A stretch of DNA of 5,257 bases, from the NCBI GenBank assembly GCA_900313745.1, contig OMSM01000099.1, positions 1 to 5,257 of the forward strand, given 5' to 3'. Origin of the DNA: an uncultured Lachnospiraceae bacterium. GTDB taxonomy: Bacteria; Bacillota; Clostridia; Lachnospirales; Lachnospiraceae. The translations under genes were made by a program, and so were the position numbers. Shown piece after piece: positions 1 to 4,792 of this stretch; the first letter of the stretch is position 1; the number at the start of each line of letters is the position of its first letter. The notes below the pieces were generated by a model that did no database searches, had not been told where the DNA came from, and was given only the letters and a program-made list of their open reading frames with translations.

Positions 1-1277
1 CGGAGCATCCGGATTCCTCCGCGAACCGCCATGTCCAGATAGTATGGGTACTGCATCGTCCGGATATCCGTCGGATCCGCCTGCATGGGCACCCAGTTGG
101 CCCCGCGGATGAAAATTTTCCTTCCGTTTACGGCGAAGCGGAAGGATGTGCCCTGATCCTCCTGGGGCTCCTCCACGACCTCGACGGTGCGGATGCCGAA
201 GCGGGCGCGCACCGCGCGGTCGCTTCTCTCCTGCCTTCCCGCCGCTTTCCTGTCTCCCGCGGAGCTGTTTCCTCCGCTGCCTGCACCGCACTCCTCCGCA
301 AGCGTCAGAGCAAAGTCATAAAGGAACGCCTCCCCCTCGCCGTTCGGCCACCAGAGCCGCGGCTCCGGGATTTCGATCACTCCGGTCAGTTTCTTTGGCC
401 GGACAACGGGTGCGCCGGCAGCTGCCGCCGGGCCATCCCCCTCCGCTGTCTTCCCTGCTTCTTCCGGAACCTGCTCCTCCGGCTTCAGCTGCACCGCAAA
501 ACTCCGTCCCGTTCCCGGCTCCGCAAGCTCCGCCGTGCATCCTGCTGCCGCCTCGTCCCCCGGATTCTCCGGTGATGTCTCAATATCCGCCTCAACGAGG
601 ACCTTCGCCGATTCCCTGGAGAGGGAAACCGTGCGCGCGTACCAGGAAGCAATCCGCGGATACTCCCTCCGCTCCAGACAGACTGCCTTCCACAGCCCGG
701 TGCTGACCTGTCTCCCGCAGAAATCCCAGCCGTAATTCATCTGCATCTTGCGGGCGACGATGCGGTCGCTCCCCGTGATGGAATAAATATCGCCGGAATC
801 TCCCTTCGCTAATATCCGCTCCGCCTCCTTCACCGCGGACCGGAAGCGGATGATCAGCACATTTCTCATGCCGGGAAGAAGGGCCTCATCCGCCGGAAAG
901 CGGTACTGCCGGAACATGTTGCAGGTACTCCCTATATGCTTTCCGTTCAGGTACACCTCCGCGAAGGTATCGGCGCCGTCAAGGACGAGCTCCGCGGTGC
1001 CCTGCGTGCTCCCGGACCGGCTCAGTTTTTCCGGGTCACAGAAGAAAGCTTTGTAGTATACCCAGTCGCACTCCTCCACCCAGCGCTCCTCCCCGGGATC
1101 CTTGCTGTAGGTGTGTCCGCGGAGGATGCCGGCGCGCCTTAAGGCCGCGTGCACGTTCTCCGGTACTTTGGCCGGAATCCATCCCTCCGGGACAAAGTCC
1201 GGGGAGAGAAGCTCCGCCATGTCTGCTTCCGGGGAAAGGTGTCCGAGAAGCCATGTTCCGTTCAGTGAATAGATCAT
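1..1277 (-). CDS. Glycoside hydrolase family 2, beta-mannosidase type (N-terminal part, cut by window edge)
   Basis: The frame is open from 1277 to the left edge, giving 425 residues without a stop; the C-terminal half is missing. The N-terminus MIYSLNGTW matches the usual opening of GH2 beta-mannosidases. Residues about 1-200 form the sugar-binding jelly roll, including GADTFAEVYLNGKHIG (101-116) and the family's WDWGP-like block, here YGWDFCGRQVSTGLWK (182-197). Residues about 205-370 are the Ig-like sandwich, with PRLWWPNGEGEAFLYDF (306-322) and RFGIRTVEV (359-367). The TIM barrel starts at about 375 with FAVNGRKIFIRGANWVPMQA (381-400) and ends in GGIRML just before the expected RVWGGG. 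Both catalytic glutamates would lie beyond the window. No signal peptide is seen, so it is probably cytoplasmic, hydrolysing terminal beta-mannosides brought in by the transporter. Two low-complexity insertions (about 236-296 and 329-355) are unusual. Alternatives within GH2 are exo-beta-glucosaminidase or another specificity. Confidence 0.87.
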   Translation of the reverse strand, partial: MIYSLNGTWLLGHLSPEADMAELLSPDFVPEGWIPAKVPENVHAALRRAGILRGHTYSKDPGEERWVEECDWVYYKAFFCDPEKLSRSGSTQGTAELVLDGADTFAEVYLNGKHIGSTCNMFRQYRFPADEALLPGMRNVLIIRFRSAVKEAERILAKGDSGDIYSITGSDRIVARKMQMNYGWDFCGRQVSTGLWKAVCLERREYPRIASWYARTVSLSRESAKVLVEADIETSPENPGDEAAAGCTAELAEPGTGRSFAVQLKPEEQVPEEAGKTAEGDGPAAAAGAPVVRPKKLTGVIEIPEPRLWWPNGEGEAFLYDFALTLAEECGAGSGGNSSAGDRKAAGRQERSDRAVRARFGIRTVEVVEEPQEDQGTSFRFAVNGRKIFIRGANWVPMQADPTDIRTMQYPYYLDMAVRGGIRML

Positions 1278-1288
1278 AGTGTTTTGTG

Positions 1289-1293
1289 CCTTA
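1289..1293 (-). promoter_or_regulatory. Ribosome binding site choosing the 1277 start of the GH2 gene
   Basis: The minus strand reads TAAGG followed by 11 bases and then ATG at 1277. TAAGG matches the 5' part of the ideal TAAGGAGGT site, so the aligned spacing is normal. In-frame ATGs also occur at 1304 and 1343, but neither has a purine-rich site at a usable distance, and the family N-terminus (Leu-Asn-Gly-x-Trp close to Met1) also favours 1277. The site is only five bases long, so the choice is likely rather than certain. Confidence 0.55.
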
Positions 1294-1301
1294 TATACAG
1301 C

Positions 1302-1344
1302 CATGTCCGCAGCCCGCACAACATGTATGCGAACTGCGGACATG
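1302..1344 (-). repeat. Perfect 11-bp inverted repeat upstream of the GH2 gene
   Basis: CATGTCCGCAG (1302-1312) and CTGCGGACATG (1334-1344) are exact reverse complements, separated by 21 bases. A further CGCA/TGCG pair (1315-1318 and 1328-1331) can form inside the loop. No T-run follows on either strand, so it is not a standard intrinsic terminator. In the operon mRNA it would fold between the second permease and the hydrolase, ending 12 bases before the TAAGG site. It could be an mRNA stability or translation-control hairpin, or a DNA operator. Each arm contains an ATG in frame with the hydrolase. Confidence 0.75.
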
Positions 1345-1345
1345 A

Positions 1346-1373
1346 GTCCGGAAACCGGATAATTCCGGCGGAC
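1346..1373 (-). repeat. Cluster of three CCGG cores forming alternative small hairpins
   Basis: Three CCGG cores lie at 1348-1351, 1355-1358 and 1365-1368. The first two pair as TCCGG-AAA-CCGGA and the last two as CCGGA-TAAT-TCCGG, so the two hairpins exclude each other. They sit between the permease stop codon and the 11-bp inverted repeat. No T-run follows. Function is unknown; it may be mRNA punctuation that works with the neighbouring stem. Confidence 0.45.
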
Positions 1374-1380
1374 GGTTAAG
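1369..1380 (-). repeat. Copy 1 of intergenic 12-mer CTTAACCGTCCG
   Basis: On the minus strand CTTAACCGTCCG begins 9 bases after the TAA stop of the second permease gene. The identical 12-mer recurs at 3267-3278 after the stop of the binding-protein gene. In both places GC-rich hairpin sequence follows directly. Confidence 0.6.
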
Positions 1381-1389
1381 TTTTTCCTG

Positions 1390-2220
1390 TTATCCCTTGA
1401 CGCCCGAATAGGCGATGCCTTCCACGATGTATTTCTGCATCGTCACGTAGATAATCACCACCGGGATGAGGGAGATCACCGTTCCGGCCATGATCGCGCC
1501 GTAGTTCGTGTCGAACTCCCGCTTGAAGGTCGCGAGTCCCAGCTGTATCGTGCGGTTGACATCCTTGTCCAGATAGATCATCGGGCCCATGTAGTCGTTC
1601 CAGGTGCCGTTGAACGTCAGCACGGTCAGGGTCGCCAGACCGGTCTTCGTCAGCGGAAGGATGATCCTCAGGTAGATTCCCACGGGACCGCACCCGTCGA
1701 TCTTGGCCGCCTCGTTAAGCGAATCCGGTATGGAGAGCATGTTCTGCCTTAAGAGGAACACGCCGAAGGCCGAGAACGCGCCGGTCAGGATCAGCGAGAG
1801 GTGGTTGTCGTAAAGGTGCAGCTTCTGGATCACGATGAACTGCGGGATCATGATCGCGTGCCAGGGAACCATCATGGTGCCCAGGTAGCAGAGAAAGATC
1901 GTGTCACGGCCCGGGAAGTGCAGCTTGGAAAACGCGTAGGCCGCCATCGAGCAGGTGATCAGCTGCAGCAGCGTGATGATGATCGTAATCTTCGCCGTGT
2001 TGAAGAAGTATCTCGAGAACGGGATCTTCTCCAGGATCGTCTCGTAGTTGTCCTTGTGGAAGGTCTGCGGGATCCACTGGATCGGGCGGCTGAAAATCTC
2101 GTTTCTCAGCTTGAAGGACGCGCTGACCATCCACAGGAAGGGCATGATCATCGCGACGGCGACTGCGCAGCAGACGAGAAAGAGAACGATGCTGCTGGGC
2201 TTGATTTTCTTCTTGTTCAT
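1390..2220 (-). CDS. Carbohydrate ABC transporter permease, MalG/UgpE type
   Basis: This 276-residue protein is full length for the inner-membrane permease family related to MalG/UgpE (COG0395). Hydrophobic segments lie near residues 10-33, 73-97, 108-132, 141-160, 190-210 and 244-263, the expected six helices. The cytoplasmic EAA loop that docks on the ATPase is intact: LNEAAKIDGCGPVGIYLRII then LPL, with Glu170, Ala171, Ala172, Asp175 and Gly176. The N-terminus MNKKKIKPSS is short and basic, as usual. It would pair with the upstream permease to form the sugar channel. The start at 2220 is set by AAAGGAGGAG at 2228-2237, seven bases ahead. The previous gene's TGA (2239-2241) abuts this ribosome site, which suggests translational coupling. 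The substrate is probably the same oligosaccharide the GH2 enzyme acts on; that is inference from position. Confidence 0.96.
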   Translation of the reverse strand: MNKKKIKPSSIVLFLVCCAVAVAMIMPFLWMVSASFKLRNEIFSRPIQWIPQTFHKDNYETILEKIPFSRYFFNTAKITIIITLLQLITCSMAAYAFSKLHFPGRDTIFLCYLGTMMVPWHAIMIPQFIVIQKLHLYDNHLSLILTGAFSAFGVFLLRQNMLSIPDSLNEAAKIDGCGPVGIYLRIILPLTKTGLATLTVLTFNGTWNDYMGPMIYLDKDVNRTIQLGLATFKREFDTNYGAIMAGTVISLIPVVIIYVTMQKYIVEGIAYSGVKG

Positions 2221-2238
2221 TCCGGTTCTCCTCCTTTG

Positions 2239-3159
2239 TCAGTCTTCCACAACCCAGTTCTTCTGTCCCTTCCACTGAACCAGCGTGACCAGGAAGATGA
2301 TGAGGAACAGGAAGTAGCCGATGGCGGAGCCGTAGCCCATGCGGGCGTACTTGAACGCCTCCTTGTAGATGCGCATGACCAGCACCTCCGTCGCCCGCCC
2401 GGGGCCGCCCTCGGTCGTGACGTTGATGATGTCGAAAACCTGGAACGAGGCGATGAACGTGAGGATCGTGACCATGAAGGTCGTCGGGGAAAGCATGGGC
2501 CAGGTCACGTTCCAGAAGCACTGCCAGGGCGTCGCGCCGTCAATCTTGGCCGCCTCGTAGAGGTGGGGCGGAATGTTCTTCAGGCCGCCCATGAACATGA
2601 CCATATAGTAGCCCGCCTGTTTCCAGACCACGACGATCACGACCGTCATCAGCGCCGTCGTCGTCCCCCAGAACCATTTCGGCGGATTCTCCATGCCCAC
2701 GGTGTATTTCAGGAACTGGTTGATCGGGCCCTTCTTGGACTCAAAGAGCTGGAGCCAGACGCAGCCGACCGCGACCATGGAGGTCAGGTTCGGGAAGAAG
2801 TAGACCGTCTGGAAGAAGCGGCCGCCGTAGAGCTTCTTGTTTAAGGCCAGGGCAAGAAGAAGCGCGAACAGTATGGTTAACGGCACGCTGGTCAGCGAGT
2901 AGACAAGGTTGTTCCTGAGAGCGTTCCGGAAATCGGAGTCGCCGACCATCTTCACGTAGTTCGTGATGCCGATGAAATCCTTCGAGCCGTAACCGCTGTA
3001 GTTGGTCATGCTGATGTAGAAGCCCATGATCACCGGAATCCCGGTAAAGATCAGGAACCCGATGAAGTTCGGAAGCAGGAAGAGGTAGCCGGTGAGCCAC
3101 TCTCTGCGGAAGAGCTTTCCGTTCTGCTTCGGAACCGCGATCTTCTCTTTCTTAGCCAT
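2239..3159 (-). CDS. Carbohydrate ABC transporter permease, MalF/UgpA type
   Basis: This 306-residue inner-membrane protein belongs to the UgpA/MalF-like sugar permeases (COG1175) of the short form that lacks MalF's large periplasmic domain. The N-terminus is basic (MAKKEKIAVPKQNGKLFRRE), then the typical WLTGYLFLLPNFIGFLIF begins helix 1 (about 21-46). Further helices lie near 86-106, 118-137, 168-190, 225-246 and 278-297. The EAA loop is LYEAAKIDGATPWQCFWNVT with Glu202, Asp207, Gly208, then WPML. The family motif TEGGPGRATEVL is at 249-260. It forms a heterodimer with the MalG-type permease encoded 18 bases downstream. The start at 3159 is preferred because AGGAAGGG (3167-3174) lies seven bases ahead; the frame extends to an in-frame TTG at 3225, but that has no ribosome site and adds an unconvincing polar peptide. 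Confidence 0.95.
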   Translation of the reverse strand: MAKKEKIAVPKQNGKLFRREWLTGYLFLLPNFIGFLIFTGIPVIMGFYISMTNYSGYGSKDFIGITNYVKMVGDSDFRNALRNNLVYSLTSVPLTILFALLLALALNKKLYGGRFFQTVYFFPNLTSMVAVGCVWLQLFESKKGPINQFLKYTVGMENPPKWFWGTTTALMTVVIVVVWKQAGYYMVMFMGGLKNIPPHLYEAAKIDGATPWQCFWNVTWPMLSPTTFMVTILTFIASFQVFDIINVTTEGGPGRATEVLVMRIYKEAFKYARMGYGSAIGYFLFLIIFLVTLVQWKGQKNWVVED

Positions 3160-3166
3160 AGAACAT

Positions 3167-3174
3167 CCCTTCCT
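3167..3174 (-). promoter_or_regulatory. Ribosome binding site of the MalF-type permease
   Basis: AGGAAGGG on the minus strand sits seven bases before the ATG at 3159. It settles the start against the in-frame TTG at 3225. It is a weaker match to GGAGG than the sites of the binding-protein and MalG-type genes, in keeping with lower permease synthesis. Confidence 0.7.
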
Positions 3175-3190
3175 GACTTGTTCCTCCGCC

Positions 3191-3208
3191 CGGGGCGGGC
3201 AGGCCCCG
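3191..3208 (-). repeat. Short GC-only hairpin ahead of the MalF-type permease
   Basis: CGGGGC (3191-3196) and GCCCCG (3203-3208) pair with a six-base loop. The surrounding bases are nearly all G or C, so other pairings compete. It lies 16 bases upstream of the permease ribosome site in the mRNA. No T-run follows. It may add to the structure that separates expression of the binding protein from the permeases, or be chance in a GC-rich gap. Confidence 0.4.
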
Positions 3209-3242
3209 TCCCGCCGGAAATTCAAGTCCCGATACTTAAAGA

Positions 3243-3271
3243 GTCCGGCGCCCCTTATCGAAGCGCCGGAC
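3243..3271 (-). terminator. Stem-loop between binding protein and permeases (attenuator or weak terminator)
   Basis: GTCCGGCGC (3263-3271 read on the minus strand) and GCGCCGGAC (3243-3251 on the minus strand) form a perfect 9-bp GC-rich stem with an 11-base loop. On the minus strand it is followed by TCTTTAAGT, a poor T-tract. It begins 23 bases after the binding-protein TAA. A stem of this type in this place is common in sugar ABC operons, where it lets the binding protein be made in excess through partial termination or protection of the mRNA 3' end. Full termination is unlikely because both permeases need the upstream promoter unless there is one I cannot see. Confidence 0.65.
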
Positions 3272-3278
3272 GGTTAAG
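3267..3278 (-). repeat. Copy 2 of intergenic 12-mer CTTAACCGTCCG
   Basis: Identical to 1369-1380. Here its last five bases are the first bases of the 9-bp stem at 3243-3271. It begins 16 bases after the stop codon of the binding-protein gene. Confidence 0.6.
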
Positions 3279-3294
3279 CTCTGGTGATCAGATC

Positions 3295-4599
3295 TTACTT
3301 CGCGAGAATCTCTTCTCTCTTCGCGTAGAAGTTCTCGAAGCACTCGTCGAGAGTCTCGTTGTCGAGCAGGTATTCCTGAACCTCGGCGGACCAGGCATCC
3401 TTAATCTCGGAGTAGCGGGCCTCGGGGCCGTCCTCAAGATTGCAGTTGGCAGCGAAAACATACTCGGTACCGGGGATCGTGCAGTTCTCCTGGTAAACCG
3501 CCATCGCCTCTTCGCTGGGATAAACCGCGACGCCGGCGTTCTCCGCGTAGAGCTTCGCGCCCTCGTCAGAGTAGCAGCAGAACTGGATGAAATCCATCGC
3601 CGCTTCGACGTTGTCGCTCTTGGCGTTGATGCAGTACGCGCTGGTGGAGCCCATGGAGGAGTTGACCTCCTGATCCTCGTAGTGAGGAAGCGGCAGAGCG
3701 CCCCACTCGAACTCAGGATTGGAATTCGGGAACAGGTTGAAGTTCCAGTCGCCGTTGATCATCATGTAGGTGTTGCCCTCGGCGAAGGTGCCGTTGACGT
3801 CGAAGGAGCCGCTCATCTCTTCAAGCGTGTAGTTGGACTCATCCTCGGTCCAGATGCGGTGCAGGAACTCGGAATACCTTCTGGTATAGGTCAGATCCTC
3901 GTCGCAGAGATACTCGCCGTGCGCCTGAGCGCCGATGAGGTAGGTCCAGTTGACGGTAAGGCCGCCGCGGAGCTCGTCGGTGGTCAGCTGCTGGCAGAGG
4001 TCAGCATACTCGTCCCAGGTGATGTCGTAAGGAAGCTCAACGCCGGCGGCATCGAACAGATCCTTGTTGTACCACAGAAGCCAGCAGGACTTGGTGGTGC
4101 ACAGGCCGTAGATCGCATCGCCGTCAACGCAGGTCTCACCGACCGCGCCGTACTTGGAATAGTCAATGCCTCTCTCCTTGATCAGAGGGGCGATATCCAT
4201 GATCGCGCCGTCGACACCCATCTGGCGGATGTTGCCGGAACGGACCCACAGAACATCGATGTCCGCGTCGCCCGCGAGCATGACCTTGATCTTGTCGTCA
4301 TAGTCGTCGTTGGCGATGAGGGAAAGCCTGACCTCATACTCGGGATGAAGCTTGTTGAACTCCTCCACCTGGCGTGCAGCGGTCTTGTCGTTGTCGGAGT
4401 GCTCGTAGAAGTTGATGATGATCTTCTCGCCGTCGGCGGGAGCAGCCTCCTCAGCGGGAGCCTCTTCCTCGGCGGGAGCAGCCTCAGCCTCGGCGGCAGG
4501 CGCTTCCGCAGCCGGAGCGGCCGCAGGAGCAGCTGCGCAGGCGGTCAGTCCCATGACCATAGCCGCGGTGAGCATCACTGCAAGCAGTTTCTTTCTCAT
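3295..4599 (-). CDS. Extracellular sugar-binding lipoprotein of an ABC transporter (family 1 SBP)
   Basis: This 434-residue protein is the usual length for oligosaccharide-binding proteins of the UgpB/MalE group (COG1653). Residues 1-20 are a signal peptide (MRKK then a hydrophobic core) ending in the lipobox LTAC, so Cys21 should be lipidated and the protein anchored outside the membrane. A low-complexity Ala/Pro/Glu linker follows (about 22-57). The folded domain starts at IIINFYEHSDND (60-71). Family signs include QVEEFNKLHPEYEVRL (77-92), the hinge-region LLWYNKDLFDAAGVELP (174-190), TYMMINGDWNF (277-287) and AAMDFIQFCCYSDEGAKLYA (333-352). It delivers its ligand to the two permeases encoded next. 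The start at 4599 is set by AAAGGAGG at 4604-4611; a longer open frame to 4830 crosses the terminator and is not credible. The folded part holds 11 cysteines, unusual for an exported protein. Ligand unknown; beta-mannoside is inferred from the GH2 neighbour. Confidence 0.95.
   Translation of the reverse strand: MRKKLLAVMLTAAMVMGLTACAAAPAAAPAAEAPAAEAEAAPAEEEAPAEEAAPADGEKIIINFYEHSDNDKTAARQVEEFNKLHPEYEVRLSLIANDDYDDKIKVMLAGDADIDVLWVRSGNIRQMGVDGAIMDIAPLIKERGIDYSKYGAVGETCVDGDAIYGLCTTKSCWLLWYNKDLFDAAGVELPYDITWDEYADLCQQLTTDELRGGLTVNWTYLIGAQAHGEYLCDEDLTYTRRYSEFLHRIWTEDESNYTLEEMSGSFDVNGTFAEGNTYMMINGDWNFNLFPNSNPEFEWGALPLPHYEDQEVNSSMGSTSAYCINAKSDNVEAAMDFIQFCCYSDEGAKLYAENAGVAVYPSEEAMAVYQENCTIPGTEYVFAANCNLEDGPEARYSEIKDAWSAEVQEYLLDNETLDECFENFYAKREEILAK
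4433..4485 (-). repeat. 17-bp direct repeat inside the lipoprotein linker
   Basis: TCGGCGGGAGCAGCCTC occurs at 4433-4449 and again at 4469-4485, with similar partial copies between. It lies within the coding part for the Ala/Pro/Glu linker after Cys21. Such tracts often change length by slippage without harming a flexible spacer. Confidence 0.7.
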
Positions 4600-4603
4600 G
4601 TAT

Positions 4604-4611
4604 CCTCCTTT
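4604..4611 (-). promoter_or_regulatory. Strong ribosome binding site of the sugar-binding lipoprotein
   Basis: AAAGGAGG on the minus strand lies four bases before the ATG at 4599. Together with the signal peptide that begins exactly there, it fixes the start. Its near-ideal match agrees with high synthesis of the binding protein. Confidence 0.85.
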
Positions 4612-4627
4612 CGCAGTACATCGCCGG

Positions 4628-4643
4628 ATGCACTGCTCTGCAT
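4628..4643 (-). repeat. Small leader hairpin ATGCA/TGCAT
   Basis: ATGCA (4628-4632) and TGCAT (4639-4643) pair with a six-base loop in the leader of the lipoprotein mRNA, 16 bases upstream of its ribosome site. It is weak on its own and could be chance. Confidence 0.3.
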
Positions 4644-4646
4644 GTC

Positions 4647-4674
4647 TTTGCCGGATCCGGATGTGCCCGGCAAA
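4647..4674 (-). promoter_or_regulatory. Leader hairpin TTTGCCGG/CCGGCAAA upstream of the lipoprotein gene
   Basis: TTTGCCGG (4647-4654) and CCGGCAAA (4667-4674) are a perfect 8-bp inverted repeat with a 12-base loop. Overlapping it is a 10-bp palindrome CCGGATCCGG (4651-4660), which could form a competing structure. No T-run follows on the minus strand. It lies 36 bases upstream of the ribosome site, in the right place for a 5' leader element or a regulator-binding site. It resembles no riboswitch class I recognise. Confidence 0.5.
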
Positions 4675-4686
4675 CCATAATTGTTG

Positions 4687-4707
4687 GTTAAATGCTAACA
4701 CTTTAAC
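4687..4707 (-). promoter_or_regulatory. Candidate operator, AT-rich palindrome GTTAAA-N9-TTTAAC
   Basis: GTTAAA (4687-4692) and TTTAAC (4702-4707) form perfect arms around nine bases. A second, nested half-palindrome GTTA-N5-TAAC lies at 4687-4699. On the minus strand TGTTAGCATTTAAC (4687-4700) partly resembles a LacI/CcpA-type site but lacks the central CG. It sits in the only AT-rich stretch of the gap, between the terminator of the previous gene and the lipoprotein leader, where the operon promoter should be. I could not pick a convincing -35/-10 pair (TAGCAT on the minus strand at 4692-4697 is the best -10-like match, without a good partner). Confidence 0.4.
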
Positions 4708-4713
4708 TAAAAT

Positions 4714-4749
4714 GCAGGGAGGGGGATAAAGTTTCAACCCCCTCCCTGC
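4714..4749 (-). terminator. Intrinsic terminator of the upstream solute-binding protein gene
   Basis: GCAGGGAGGGGG and CCCCCTCCCTGC form a perfect 12-bp stem with a 12-base loop. On the minus strand the stem is followed by ATTTTAGTT, a moderate T-tract; on the plus strand GCGCTGTCC follows, so it acts on minus-strand transcription. It begins 43 bases after the stop codon at 4793-4795. It separates the upstream binding-protein transcript from the operon that starts below it. Confidence 0.85.
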
Positions 4750-4792
4750 GCTGTCCTCACCGCTGAAAGACCATGGCCGGCCGGTGCTTTCG

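Noticed and set aside
146..706. 186-codon plus-strand open frame, opposite the GH2 gene
   Set aside because: Pro/Arg/Ser-rich product typical of a shadow frame; the minus strand here encodes recognisable GH2 domains without interruption.
1289..1300. Possible -10 element (TATATA/TATAAG on the minus strand) upstream of the GH2 gene
   Set aside because: The best upstream partner, TTGTGC, matches TTGACA poorly, and a transcript starting there would lack a ribosome site before ATG 1277.
1904..2521. 205-codon minus-strand frame overlapping both permease genes
   Set aside because: It lies in another frame of the same strand, spans the stop and start of the two permeases, and its product is His/Arg/Asp-rich low-complexity sequence.
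1801..2844. 347-codon open frame on the plus strand, opposite both permeases
   Set aside because: The product is a highly charged Arg/Asp/Glu/His-rich string that no family would explain, and it runs across the boundary between two well-supported permease genes.
3160..3225. N-terminal extension of the MalF-type permease to an in-frame TTG
   Set aside because: No ribosome site precedes the TTG, the added 22 residues are unlike the family, and a good site sits seven bases before ATG at 3159.
3178..4680. 500-codon open frame on the plus strand, opposite the sugar-binding lipoprotein
   Set aside because: It is a mirror of the G/C-ending codon pattern of the real gene. The product is a repetitive Val/Leu/Gly/Asp-rich string with no domain, it crosses the intergenic stem, and it has no ribosome site of note.
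4687..4700. CcpA catabolite-repression (cre) site
   Set aside because: TGTTAGCATTTAAC lacks the central CG and the closing CA of the cre consensus, so it is kept only as an unspecified palindromic operator candidate.
4732..4737. TTGAAA on the minus strand as a -35 box
   Set aside because: It lies in the loop of the terminator and has no TATAAT-like sequence at 16-19 bases downstream; the nearest candidates match at three positions or fewer.
4773..4784. GGCCGGCC palindrome beside CCATGG between the upstream gene's stop and its terminator
   Set aside because: Short self-complementary GC words are expected often in DNA of this composition, and nothing nearby suggests a function.
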